Source of the DNA: Rhodopirellula sp.
GTDB lineage: Bacteria > Planctomycetota > Planctomycetia > Pirellulales > Pirellulaceae
NCBI GenBank assembly: GCA_003513555.1
Contig: DOPG01000233.1
Coordinates: forward strand, 1-15,984
DNA length: 15,984 bases
Reading direction: 5' to 3'
Shown here piece after piece: positions 8,602 through 15,984 of this stretch. Position 1 is the stretch's first letter, and every line of letters begins with the position of its first letter. The notes beneath the pieces are model-generated. The model searched no databases. It worked only from the letters and a program-made list of their open reading frames with translations, and had not been told where the DNA came from. The position numbers and the translations under genes are program-made.

Positions 8602-9213
8602 TTACGTTTGCGATCGCGAAAGCTGTTTGCAGTGATCTGTGAGGTGTTTTCCAGCTTCTTTCAGACCGCCCTTCCTCATTTGTGAGGCTTGGCCAGCAGA
8701 AAGTAACTTAATCACTTCTGATGCTGTTTCATCGCTAGGTATGTTTTGCTTGATCAGGGAAAGTTCCGGACAGTCGCGTGGGAGAGAGTAATCGGGGTGA
8801 TTTCCCAGGAACGACAGCCGGTAATCCGAAGGGTAGCGTCTGCCATCTGCTTCCGTTGTGGCTAGTATTCGGTCCCAGAATAGTTTGAAGCCGCTTTCAA
8901 AACCGACACCACTTCTCTGGACGCTCGGTGGTGTGTCGCGATCAAAAAGATCAATATAAATGAGTTGCCATGATTCGTTTTCCCTCAGATGACGTAAGGC
9001 AGTGGGGAGGTCCCATTGGACTAGGCTTTTCGCTGACTCCATGTGGAGGTCACAAAACCAATCGCAATCGGGGGGATGGCCCGTGAAGCCCTCTCCTGTC
9101 GCCGCCATTGCATGCCACTGTCGATCACTTTCCGTTTTGGAAAAATAGACAAGTTCACACTCATGTCCCGTTTCTATTCCATTCTCACAGAGGCAACAAT
9201 TTGGTGGCATCAT
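8602..9213 (-). CDS. Hypothetical protein with N-terminal Cys/His cluster
   Basis: This 203-residue protein belongs to no family I recognise. The start is well supported: GAGGTGA (plus-strand 9220-9226) sits six bases before ATG ATG. The N-terminus has a Cys/His cluster: Cys6, Cys7, Cys9, Cys19, then Cys50, Cys54 and His57 (DCDWFCDLH). This could bind zinc, with CCLC and CDWFC as ligand pairs. There is no signal peptide or membrane segment, so it is probably cytoplasmic, unlike its neighbours. The middle (about 70-130) looks like an alpha/beta fold; the C-terminus is Lys/Arg-rich and helical. It converges with the frameshifted small gene and diverges from the ceramidase-like gene, so it is probably a single transcription unit. 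Its function is unknown. Confidence 0.75.
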   Translation of the reverse strand: MMPPNCCLCENGIETGHECELVYFSKTESDRQWHAMAATGEGFTGHPPDCDWFCDLHMESAKSLVQWDLPTALRHLRENESWQLIYIDLFDRDTPPSVQRSGVGFESGFKLFWDRILATTEADGRRYPSDYRLSFLGNHPDYSLPRDCPELSLIKQNIPSDETASEVIKLLSAGQASQMRKGGLKEAGKHLTDHCKQLSRSQT

Positions 9214-9219
9214 GGGTAT

Positions 9220-9226
9220 TCACCTC
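9220..9226 (-). promoter_or_regulatory. Strong ribosome binding site fixing the start at 9213
   Basis: The minus strand reads GAGGTGA and then six bases before the ATG ending at 9211. This is a near-perfect anti-16S match and supports ATG 9213 as the start of the Cys/His-cluster protein. Confidence 0.7.
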
Positions 9227-9236
9227 GTCAGGAAAC

Positions 9237-9257
9237 GTATGTCAGGTTCAGACATAC
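9237..9257. promoter_or_regulatory. 7-bp inverted repeat, candidate operator or leader hairpin
   Basis: GTATGTC (9237-9243) and GACATAC (9251-9257) are perfect inverted copies separated by seven bases. They lie 24-44 bases upstream of the minus-strand start at 9213, just beyond its ribosome binding site. The arm spacing suits a dimeric repressor or a small RNA hairpin. Which gene it serves is not determined. Confidence 0.35.
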
Positions 9258-9373
9258 ACCTTAGCATGGCGTTCTGTGTGAAGTTGTGGAACACCCGTCA
9301 GGCAGGTTGTGATAACACGAAGGGTTACGTGTAGGTTGCCTCGTTGTCACTTAAGTTTTCTGTTGTTGAGGTT

Positions 9374-9427
9374 ACCATCGTTTGCATGATGCTTCATGGG
9401 TGTTCGATCCCGATTCGCAACGATGGT
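9374..9427. promoter_or_regulatory. 9-bp inverted repeat upstream of the ceramidase-like gene
   Basis: ACCATCGTT (9374-9382) pairs perfectly with AACGATGGT (9419-9427), enclosing 36 bases that include the small palindrome GCATGATGC. It lies about 100 bases upstream of the preferred start at 9528. It could be a leader hairpin or paired operator half-sites, but a chance match of this size in the spacer cannot be excluded. Confidence 0.25.
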
Positions 9428-9515
9428 TGAAGCACACCGTGTTCTCGGAGTGTTACAATCTTCTGTCGCAACCGTGTTTCGTTCGGGTGGCGCATTGGTT
9501 GATGGTCAGAACAGC

Positions 9516-9520
9516 AGGAG
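9516..9520 (+). promoter_or_regulatory. AGGAG ribosome binding site that sets the start at 9528
   Basis: AGGAG lies seven bases before ATG 9528, the codon that begins a clean signal peptide. This argues against the longer in-frame ATG at 9396, whose extra 44 residues look unlike a protein N-terminus. Confidence 0.75.
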
Positions 9521-9527
9521 TTTTTAT

Positions 9528-10928
9528 ATGTTGAGCTTCAGAGATCTCGGGACAAGGTCATGTGGTTTCATTGTGAGCTTGTTGTTGCTGGACGTCTGCG
9601 TGTCCTCTGGGCAAGACCATTGGTTGGCGGGAACCGGTCGGAGTGAAATCACGCCGACGGAGCCACTCATGATGGCGGGCTACGCATCTCGTAAGACTCC
9701 CGCTACTCAAAAAAATATTGATTTGTGGGCCAAGGTTTTGTTCTTGGAAGATCCAGAAGGTAATCGTGGAGTCCTGATTTCCCTCGACCTTGTGGGTATA
9801 GGGCGCGGGTTATCCCAACGTGTGTGCAAACGAATTCAAGATTCGTTTGGTATGGAACGTGGGCAAATCGCTATCTTCACCAGTCATACTCACTCGGGGC
9901 CTGTTGTCGGTCAGAATCTCGCGCCAATGCACTTCATGCTGGCTGATGCTGCTCAGCAAAAGAACATTCTGGCGTATGCAGACCGACTCGTCGATGAAAT
10001 TGAGACTGCGGTTGCTATGGCGATCAAGGGGAGTCGGCCAAGTCGCCTCCAGTGGGGCAGCGGTAAATCAACATTTGCGGTGAATAGGCGGGAAAACAAG
10101 CCTTACGAAACGGTCGACGAAAGAAGGGCGAGTGGTACTTTGGCTGGACCGGTCGACCATGATGTTCCCGTTCTCACCGCGCGGGATCTTGATGGCAAAC
10201 TTTTCGCGATCCTCTTTGGTTATGCCTGTCACGCAACGACACTTGCTTCCGCGACATGGGATGGTGACTATCCAGGATATGCTCAAGCGGAGTTGGAAAG
10301 ATCTTACCCGGAATGCACAGCGATGTTTTGGGCGGGGTGTGGTGCTGATCAGAATCCCTTGCCAAGACGCAAGCTTGAATTAGCCCGGAAATATGGCGTC
10401 GCATTGGCACAGGCTGTAAAGGATGTAGTGGCTTCTCCGATGCCAGTGGTTGAGCCTGAGCTCAGTTCGAATTATGTCGAAACACCACTCGAGTTGCAGG
10501 AGATTCCTGATCAGGAACAATTGGACCAGACAGTCAAGTCCACGAATCAGTACGAAGCTTCACGAGCCAAATTGCTGCAGACACAAATGCTGAATGGCGG
10601 AGGTGTTCCCAGTACATACCCCTACCCGATCGCCGTCTGGAAGCTTGGAAGGGACATCGACTTTGTTCACCTCGGTGGAGAGGTTGTGGTCGATTACGCG
10701 CTTCGTTTGAAGAGCGAACTCAATGGAACACGCACCTGGGTGGCAGGGTACGCCAATGATGTGATGGCTTACATTCCTTCACGGCGCGTGCTGGCCGAGG
10801 GCGGCTATGAGGGTGGTGGTTCAAATGTTTATTACGGTTTGCCAGGACTTTGGCATCCCGAATCTGAAGCGAAAATAATCAGCGTTGTTCACGAACATTA
10901 CAGCAAGATGAACCGGGAAAAACCCTGA
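9528..10928 (+). CDS. Secreted neutral/alkaline ceramidase-like hydrolase
   Basis: From ATG 9528 the product has 466 residues. A signal peptide covers about 1-29 (hydrophobic core FIVSLLLLDVCVSS). The rest matches the N-terminal domain of neutral/alkaline non-lysosomal ceramidases, zinc amidases that cleave the N-acyl bond of ceramide-like lipids. Visible family marks are the AGTGRSEITPTEPLMMAGYA opening (34-52), the metal/active-site segment FTSHTHSGP (117-125), ACHATTL (233-239, His235), the DGDYPGYAQ segment (245-253), HLGGE (381-385, Glu385) and the Tyr-containing NDVMAYIPSRR (410-420). These correspond to the two His, the Glu and the Tyr that bind zinc in the Pseudomonas enzyme. At 466 residues it lacks the extra C-terminal domain of classic ceramidases, as is common for planctomycete members, so the natural substrate may not be ceramide. 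Fold assignment is confident; substrate is not. Confidence 0.88.
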   Translation: MLSFRDLGTRSCGFIVSLLLLDVCVSSGQDHWLAGTGRSEITPTEPLMMAGYASRKTPATQKNIDLWAKVLFLEDPEGNRGVLISLDLVGIGRGLSQRVCKRIQDSFGMERGQIAIFTSHTHSGPVVGQNLAPMHFMLADAAQQKNILAYADRLVDEIETAVAMAIKGSRPSRLQWGSGKSTFAVNRRENKPYETVDERRASGTLAGPVDHDVPVLTARDLDGKLFAILFGYACHATTLASATWDGDYPGYAQAELERSYPECTAMFWAGCGADQNPLPRRKLELARKYGVALAQAVKDVVASPMPVVEPELSSNYVETPLELQEIPDQEQLDQTVKSTNQYEASRAKLLQTQMLNGGGVPSTYPYPIAVWKLGRDIDFVHLGGEVVVDYALRLKSELNGTRTWVAGYANDVMAYIPSRRVLAEGGYEGGGSNVYYGLPGLWHPESEAKIISVVHEHYSKMNREKP

Positions 10929-10985
10929 GGTACAGTATGTGTCCAGTGTCTCATTGCGTTGTATTTCGCGTGAATCTGAGATTAG

Positions 10986-11855
10986 TGTACAACTACTCGT
11001 GTCCGTCACGTTTGCCTGTTTTTGCTACTGGCTGTGTTGTTGTTTTCGAGGACGCCAGCGAGTGCTGCCAAGCCTGAATAGACCTTGAGTTATGAGGCAC
11101 CTCATTGGTTGGTTATTCATGGGGATCATATCCCCGGCAAGCAAGTTCGTATCAACTATCTTGAGGCTTACTGCAGGGCCAATTCGACCGATGCAGATTG
11201 GGTCAAACACACGGTTGTCAAACATGAGGCACAGCTGATTTCGCTCAACGAGGAGAAAACAGTGTTGCGTATAGGCGACAGAGTGAGCGATGGACTGATC
11301 GTTGAGCACACGATCAAGGCGGGGCGTGAAGAGATTGAAATCGTGATCTCGGCACACAATCCCACAAATCAAACTTCCGAAGCGCATTGGGCTCAGCCGT
11401 GCATACGCCTGGGAGACTTCACCGGGTTTCCGGATAGGGGAGGGGACCTGAATGATTATCTGGGCAAGTGCTTTCTCTTTCTAAATGGAAAATTATTGCG
11501 GATGACCGAGGTTAAGCCGTGGGCTATGAAAGCAAGATACACACCAGGTCTGGTATGGTGCCCAAGAGATGTACCGCGGGATGAATTGAATCCGCGTCCC
11601 CTCAGTTCTCTCGTTCCCAGCAACGGTTTGATAGGTTGCTTCAGTGGGGATGAAACGATGCTCTTTGCAGTCGCGTTTGAACCGTATCAGGAGTTGTTTC
11701 AGGGGGGCGCACGCTGCTTACATTCTGATGTTCGACTGGGAGGTCTTGAGCCTGGTGAGAAAAAGCAGATCAAGGGACGCATTTATCTGATGAAAAATAA
11801 CGTTCCACTACTCTTGCAAAGATATCAGTCTGATTTTCCCGAGCCCGGCGGATGA
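10986..11855 (+). pseudogene. Conserved secreted protein gene split by in-frame TAG and lacking an obvious start
   Basis: One frame reads from just after TAG 10983 through a signal peptide (RHVCLFLLLAVLLF, then TPASAA near 11052-11069), then AAG CCT GAA, TAG at 11079-11081, and continues in the same frame as TLSYEAPHWLVIHGDHIPGK to TGA 11853-11855. The 256-residue body is intact. It contains segments I associate with a conserved planctomycete secreted family of unknown function (VKPWAMKARYTPG, NPRPLSSLVPSNGLIGCFS, EPYQELFQGG). The signal segment has no ATG or GTG before its hydrophobic core. Loss of the start plus one nonsense change therefore looks likely. The body could still be made from TTG 11085, but without an export signal. 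Alternatives are a sequencing error at 11079 or readthrough. It follows the ceramidase-like gene on the same strand by about 60 bases. Confidence 0.65.
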
Positions 11856-11937
11856 ATCATTCGTCCTTCGTTCCATCGCATCGGTCTCTGGTGGCCTTGC
11901 CAGAAGTTTGCAGAACACTGGTTCTCAATTGACAGCG

Positions 11938-13989
11938 CTACTCATTCAAGAACATAGGCTTGTCATCGCGTTGAGATGCGAGTTCGCGAAATTGTTGCAT
12001 CAGCAGCTGGCCGTCTGGATCAACAAGTATTTGCGAGCCCTTGGAATCGTGCAGTTCTGCTTTGTCGTTCCACCTGTCGATCGCATCTGCCTGAGCTGAT
12101 AGCCGGCTGGCAATGTCGGCAACGTAGTCATAATCGAGGTCTTTGAATCCCTTGATTGTTTGCAGTGACTTGCCAGCGATGTAGCGTACAACGTCATAGG
12201 GATCTGCCAGCAAGTGGGCGAGGTATCTCGCCATCCAGTCGGCTTTCGAGGCATCGATTGCTGGTTGCCATCCCATGTGCCAAGCGACGAGTGCGCGGGT
12301 CCCGGCATCACCGCGTAGCGCCCAATTCACTCCCGTCGCAAGCGTTGAGTCCGTCTGGTTGAATTCTGGCTTTTCTATTCCGTACCAATTCTCGAGGTGG
12401 TTGGCAGTCCAATCCAGAGTTTCGTTCAGGTGGCAAAGGTTGCATGCGTTTGGGCGTCCAGCGGCCTCGTCCTTGGCCACATCTGGTGAGAACAGCTGGT
12501 GGCTTCGATTCGCCTTCATCAAACCATAGCTGGTGTGCGGCATATGGCAGTTGTAACAACGTGATCCGCTGCTGGCCAAATCGTGGTGAGTGTGATTTTC
12601 ACCGTAGTCATCCGCGTCGTGACATTGAGTGCAGGCATGGTCACCATCCATGTCGATTGCCAGTTGGTCGTTCGCCCAATCTTCTGTCGATCTTTTGTCG
12701 CCTACCTCCTGATGCATCGCATGACATGAAATGCACGACATTTTGCCCCGCAGGTAACAGGGAGACTCGGATAATCCACTGAATTCACGTCCCGTGACAC
12801 GAATCATGCCATCTTTCCAGAAAACAGAATCGTAGAATGCGACAGGATCCTGTCCCTGTCGTCTTAGAAGTGCTTCGCTATCAGGATTGCAGCGGTAGAT
12901 GTGTCTTGATTCAGAAAGCTCTTTGCCGGGTCGAAATGTATGCCCGTTGTTCCGCGTCGCCGGGTCCAAGTGCGTCGACATGGCATGGCAGTTGCCACAC
13001 ACTTGTGAGCTGAGCCGGTGGTCCAAGTCGCTGGGGTTGATGATCGGGTCAACCTGTTGCGGCTGCTCCGACAGACCCTTGGTGGAGTCGACTCGGCCAG
13101 CCGTGTTCTCAGAGTTTGCTTTTGATGCGCTGGCCTGCTCTCTTTGAAATGCGATGTGTTCCTCGCCGGGACCGTGACAGGCTTCACATGAAATTCCAAA
13201 CTCGGAAACCTTGGTGTCGAATACGAAGTCACGGGAGAGAAGTTGCTTCGGGTTGGTGGTGTGGCACTGCAGGCATGTATTATTCCAACGCCCCACTTCG
13301 AGATCCGTTTGATCGGTAGGTGGTTCAAGAAAGCAGCTCTTTCGCGGTACCCAGCGATCTTCTTCCTTCAGGTAGACAAGCGGGAATTGACCCAGCATCC
13401 TGCCTTTCCCCATCGGGAACCAATACACTTGCATGTGATGTGAGCCTGTGCTCATTACAATCGGCAATTGTGTTCGTTTGTCCGGTGAAACGCTCTGGCC
13501 GTCAGGCTGAATGATGCTGGCAGGAACTTCAACCCAGCACAGATCTCCCTGCTCGGTCATTTGGTAGGTGCGCCCATTGAACGTAACCGCCTGGTCCTTG
13601 AAGTTACCCATCACGGAGTCAGGGGTGGCAACTTGCGTCATCGTGCGGTGAAATGAATCGTGCCATGATTCATACTGTTCATCGTGACATTCCATGCAAG
13701 CCGATGCTTTTGTGTAGCCATCGCCAGGAACTTCAATCGGCCGAAGCGGTTCGTACACCGCTGCCGTTATTCCAGTATCTACCGCTGGGCCTTCACTTCC
13801 ATCGGGGGCACCCGGTGGTGGTTGTACCGCGAATCGTAATTGCCACGCTGCAAAGGCTGTAACCAAGAGGCAAGGGATCAAGACGGCAAAACTGAGTTTA
13901 CCGAGGCTCGGATTCTTACGCAGAACTGCCGTTGCCAGCGCGAAGGCAGCTAGCCAGAAGATTACGAAGATTATCAACTCAATGATCAT
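11938..13989 (-). CDS. Membrane-anchored octaheme cytochrome c with HEAT-like tail
   Basis: The product has 683 residues. Two hydrophobic segments (about 1-22 and 32-54) anchor it, followed by a Pro-rich linker. Eight CXXCH heme motifs then appear, at Cys98, 239, 268, 331, 419, 453, 478 and 516. All are CXXCH; no CXXCK is present, which argues against NrfA-like or octaheme tetrathionate reductase enzymes. SCEACHGPGEEH (267-278) and GSHHMQVYWFPMGKG (182-196) are typical of multiheme cytochromes of the c554 type. The hemes lie between about 98 and 520. The tail (about 560-615, DPYDVVRYIAGKSLQ) is HEAT-repeat-like. It is probably an electron carrier on the periplasmic face. Start ATG 13989 is preceded by GAAAGG. 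The stop faces the interrupted gene across about 80 bases. Electron donor and acceptor are unknown. Confidence 0.9.
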   Translation of the reverse strand: MIIELIIFVIFWLAAFALATAVLRKNPSLGKLSFAVLIPCLLVTAFAAWQLRFAVQPPPGAPDGSEGPAVDTGITAAVYEPLRPIEVPGDGYTKASACMECHDEQYESWHDSFHRTMTQVATPDSVMGNFKDQAVTFNGRTYQMTEQGDLCWVEVPASIIQPDGQSVSPDKRTQLPIVMSTGSHHMQVYWFPMGKGRMLGQFPLVYLKEEDRWVPRKSCFLEPPTDQTDLEVGRWNNTCLQCHTTNPKQLLSRDFVFDTKVSEFGISCEACHGPGEEHIAFQREQASASKANSENTAGRVDSTKGLSEQPQQVDPIINPSDLDHRLSSQVCGNCHAMSTHLDPATRNNGHTFRPGKELSESRHIYRCNPDSEALLRRQGQDPVAFYDSVFWKDGMIRVTGREFSGLSESPCYLRGKMSCISCHAMHQEVGDKRSTEDWANDQLAIDMDGDHACTQCHDADDYGENHTHHDLASSGSRCYNCHMPHTSYGLMKANRSHQLFSPDVAKDEAAGRPNACNLCHLNETLDWTANHLENWYGIEKPEFNQTDSTLATGVNWALRGDAGTRALVAWHMGWQPAIDASKADWMARYLAHLLADPYDVVRYIAGKSLQTIKGFKDLDYDYVADIASRLSAQADAIDRWNDKAELHDSKGSQILVDPDGQLLMQQFRELASQRDDKPMFLNE

Positions 13990-14347
13990 AACAGCCTTTC
14001 ACTGTTATCTCGGAATGCACGTCCGCGAGGCAACCGGATGACCTTGGAGCAAGTGCGAGCCGCTTCTTCGCAATCGCGGAACGATTCGCACTTCAACGGA
14101 ACGGCTCCGTAATGTTACGACATTTGTGCCAGTGTGGAACCATTGGTTTTCGACTGGGGTTGGCGGGACTGCTGCTCCATCTGGCTCCCATCCAGCATAG
14201 ACGAAATAACGCCGATTCCGCCAATCGGCTTGCTTTGCCAACCGAGTTGCGTTGCATAAGACAACGCACAACGTTGGAAAACGTGCTTTTTCGCAGCTTG
14301 GGGGCGAGCAATCCGTCCCCAGACTTCGTCCAATGCGTGGTCAACAG
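13990..14347. other. Gene-free spacer with inverted repeats
   Basis: The 358 bases between the cytochrome start and the esterase stop hold no reading frame with protein-like composition; the frames present overlap one another on both strands and resemble nothing known. The stretch contains an 8-base inverted repeat (14051-14093) and a nearby 5-base hairpin, ACGGA/TCCGT, around a 5-base loop (14097-14111). It should include the cytochrome promoter and the esterase 3' end. No T-rich terminator is seen. Confidence 0.5.
14051..14093. repeat. 8-bp inverted repeat with nested stem
   Basis: AAGTGCGA (14051-14058) and TCGCACTT (14086-14093) are perfect inverted copies. Inside them CCGC (14060-14063) can pair with GCGG (14076-14079). 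The element lies about 60-105 bases upstream of the cytochrome start, on its 5' side. It may be an operator, a leader hairpin or a copy of an interspersed palindromic repeat; the window has no second copy. Confidence 0.4.
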
Positions 14348-15709
14348 CTATTCGCCTGTGCCGCCTCTCCAGTTGTCAGTCTGGAACGGTGACGCTGGGA
14401 GACCCGCGGAATTGACGAGGTTTGGATTGGCAGTCTTATGCCAGCCAAAACGTACGGTCTTGGGACTCGTTACTTGGCTGGCAGAAACGATAACTGTGTT
14501 GCCATCGACGATGGCGTCAGCTGCAACGAACTTACCATCGTTTCCGGCAACTTGAAACTCATTCAACGCGTTTCCATCACTGGATCGTAGCCCATTGGCG
14601 GTGTGCGCGAATGTCACGCGTGCCTTGTTGCCCTCAACAGACATCGACTTATAAAGAGGTCCCGAGTATGTAGTGCCATCTTTTTGATAGGTCTTGGCTA
14701 AAGCCCATAGGGCCAGTCGATTGCCTACGTCCAGTTTGTTGCGTGGATGAATGTCAGCGATGTTGTCAACCAGATCAGTCGTGACTGCCATACCAGTCCC
14801 TGGCATTTTTAAAGTCGCCACTTGTGCCTCCCACAATTTTGGCAGTTCGCCTTCTTCATAACGGCCCGACCACGGTGCAATCTGCACAAAGTAAAATGCA
14901 AGGTCTGGATTCTGGAATGCTTTTCTCCAACCTCCAATCAAGTCATTCATCTTGCCCTCATATGCAAGGCCATTTTTTCTCAGGACATTCGTTTCACCCT
15001 GATACCAGATGACACCTTGGGTGGAATATTGCACTAGTGGGGCAATCATGCCGTTGTACATCCCGCCGGACGTATCATTCGCGATTGTCCATGGTTCGAT
15101 CGGGGAACCGCCCCAGGAACTATTGATCAGTCCGATGGGAACGTTTAGCTCCTTTTGCAGTTTTAGTCCAAAGTAGTAGAGAACAGCAGAGAAGCGTGGG
15201 ATGCTTTCGGGAGTGCAAACTTTCCAGTCCGCTTTGATATCCGTTGCAGGATCGTTGCTCTGAACTTTCGGCACATGAAAAAGACGAATCATGGGGTGAT
15301 CCGCTTCTGCGATGGCTTCCTTGGCTCCCTGAGTACTGGAGAGTGCCCATTCCATGTTCGATTGTCCCGAGCCGACCCAGACTTCGCCTATCAGCACATC
15401 TTTCAGTTCAATCGTATTGTTACCTGAAATGGTGATCGTGCGTGCCTTGCCATCTGCTTTCTGCGCACCCAGCGTAACCTTCCAGTTACCGTCTGTCGCG
15501 GTTTTTGTTGTGACGACTTCATCACCAATTGCTACCGTGACTTTTTCGCCCGCGTCTGCCCAGCCCCAAAAGTTCAGGGGCACGTCACGCTGCAGGACCA
15601 TGTGACTGTCCAGAATGGTCGGTAATTTGACGTCGCCGCGACTGTTGGTTGCGGTGCAGGAAATTAACGCAGCACAAAGGCCAACACAGAGAAGGCGTGC
15701 ACTTTTCAT
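14348..15709 (-). CDS. Sialate O-acetylesterase-family esterase, exported (possible lipoprotein)
   Basis: From ATG 15709 the product has 453 residues. The N-terminus MKSARLLCVGLCAALISC ends in a lipobox-like LISC (Cys18). The mature protein begins with the family hallmark DVKLPTILDSHMVLQRDVPL. GSGQSNMEW carries the catalytic Ser117, IWYQGETN (234-241) is the second block, and DIHPRNK supplies Asp319 and His321. This is the SGNH-fold sialate O-acetylesterase family (SASA), which removes acetyl groups from sugars; planctomycete members probably act on diverse acetylated polysaccharides. A longer start at ATG 15799 is in frame. It has a strong AGGAG eight bases upstream (plus-strand 15808-15812) and its own signal-like segment (SSVLLSC). 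I chose 15709 because the distance to DVKLP is typical for the family, but 15799 is a serious alternative. Transcription would come from the right edge of the window. Confidence 0.9.
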   Translation of the reverse strand: MKSARLLCVGLCAALISCTATNSRGDVKLPTILDSHMVLQRDVPLNFWGWADAGEKVTVAIGDEVVTTKTATDGNWKVTLGAQKADGKARTITISGNNTIELKDVLIGEVWVGSGQSNMEWALSSTQGAKEAIAEADHPMIRLFHVPKVQSNDPATDIKADWKVCTPESIPRFSAVLYYFGLKLQKELNVPIGLINSSWGGSPIEPWTIANDTSGGMYNGMIAPLVQYSTQGVIWYQGETNVLRKNGLAYEGKMNDLIGGWRKAFQNPDLAFYFVQIAPWSGRYEEGELPKLWEAQVATLKMPGTGMAVTTDLVDNIADIHPRNKLDVGNRLALWALAKTYQKDGTTYSGPLYKSMSVEGNKARVTFAHTANGLRSSDGNALNEFQVAGNDGKFVAADAIVDGNTVIVSASQVTSPKTVRFGWHKTANPNLVNSAGLPASPFQTDNWRGGTGE

Positions 15710-15951
15710 TGTCTGTTTCTCAAGGAGGGTGCAGGAAAGCAGTACCGACGAACCGATCGTGCGGTGCAGCATTGCAAGTTTAGTCCTTCGCCTGCTCATG
15801 GGCCACTCTCCTCAGTTAATGATCCAAGGCTTGTGGTACGTCGTGCCCCGTGGGCTACGATAGTGTCGTGTCGAGTCACGATTCTGTTAAGTGCAGACCC
15901 CATCGGTTGAAAGTCCCAGGCAGATGTCCGCCACCTGCGTTTGACTAATCA

Positions 15952-15975
15952 TTCGCTCGGCCGCCGAGATGCGAA
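15952..15975. repeat. Small imperfect hairpin at the window edge
   Basis: TTCGC (15952-15956) pairs with GCGAA (15971-15975), and TCGG/CCGA (15957-15960, 15964-15967) forms an inner stem over a three-base CCG loop, with GAT unpaired. It has no T-tract on either side. It could be the 3' end or leader of a gene beyond the window, or an upstream element of the esterase gene. The rest of 15800-15984 shows no gene. Confidence 0.3.
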
Positions 15976-15984
15976 AGCACCCCG

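Noticed and set aside
8610..8617. GCGATCGC palindrome at the end of the minus-strand gene
   Set aside because: An isolated 8-base palindrome inside coding sequence; a single copy gives no evidence of function.
9396..9527. 44-codon N-terminal extension of the ceramidase-like gene from ATG 9396
   Set aside because: It lacks a ribosome site and protein-like character, whereas ATG 9528 has AGGAG and a clean signal peptide.
11912..11925. AGAAC-ACTG-GTTCT hairpin between the converging interrupted gene and cytochrome gene
   Set aside because: The stem is only five pairs with no T-tract on either side, so it cannot be called a terminator.
14005..14555. Several overlapping open frames on both strands between the cytochrome and esterase genes
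   Set aside because: They overlap one another and the esterase end, have no ribosome sites and resemble no protein; they look like chance frames in a structured spacer.
1..15984. Search for CRISPR repeats, tRNA-like folds, transposase genes and terminal inverted repeats of insertion sequences
   Set aside because: None was found by eye; no regularly spaced repeats or mobile-element proteins are present.

Overview
The window reads as chromosomal DNA of a planctomycete, most likely in the Pirellulales/Rhodopirellula range. This is inferred from the gene set: a YfbK-type von Willebrand A protein with a DUF3520 tail, a giant exported beta-rich membrane protein, a secreted ceramidase-like hydrolase, a membrane-anchored octaheme cytochrome c, a sialate O-acetylesterase-type esterase, and a conserved secreted protein of a type I associate with this phylum. 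Nearly every product carries a signal peptide or a membrane anchor. No rRNA, tRNA, CRISPR array, transposase or phage gene was seen.

Layout. Bases 2-733 (+) hold the 3' part of the VWA/DUF3520 gene. A roughly 200-base gap follows, with a small palindrome and direct repeats, and then one gene of about 7.1 kb (939-8060, +). Its product is predicted to have two large extracytoplasmic halves joined by a six-helix membrane block. Next come a small secreted-protein gene that appears frameshifted (8145-8590, +) and a convergent gene of unknown function (8602-9213, -). A divergent spacer with two inverted repeats precedes a neutral/alkaline-ceramidase-like gene (9528-10928, +). After it lies a conserved secreted-protein gene whose signal-peptide codons are cut from the body by an in-frame TAG (10986-11855, +). 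On the minus strand are the octaheme cytochrome (11938-13989), a gene-free stretch with an inverted repeat (13990-14347), and the esterase (14348-15709, possibly from 15799).

How they may work together. The VWA protein and the giant protein are on the same strand and both look surface or periplasm directed, so they may form one envelope system; this is inference from adjacency. The ceramidase-like protein, the interrupted protein and the esterase fit secreted turnover of lipids and carbohydrates. The cytochrome is a separate respiratory or redox unit.

Main points for a second look: the bipartite giant protein with its recurring G..(V/I)..W module, the two interrupted secreted genes lying within 3 kb of each other, and the uncharacterised inverted repeats in the spacers.
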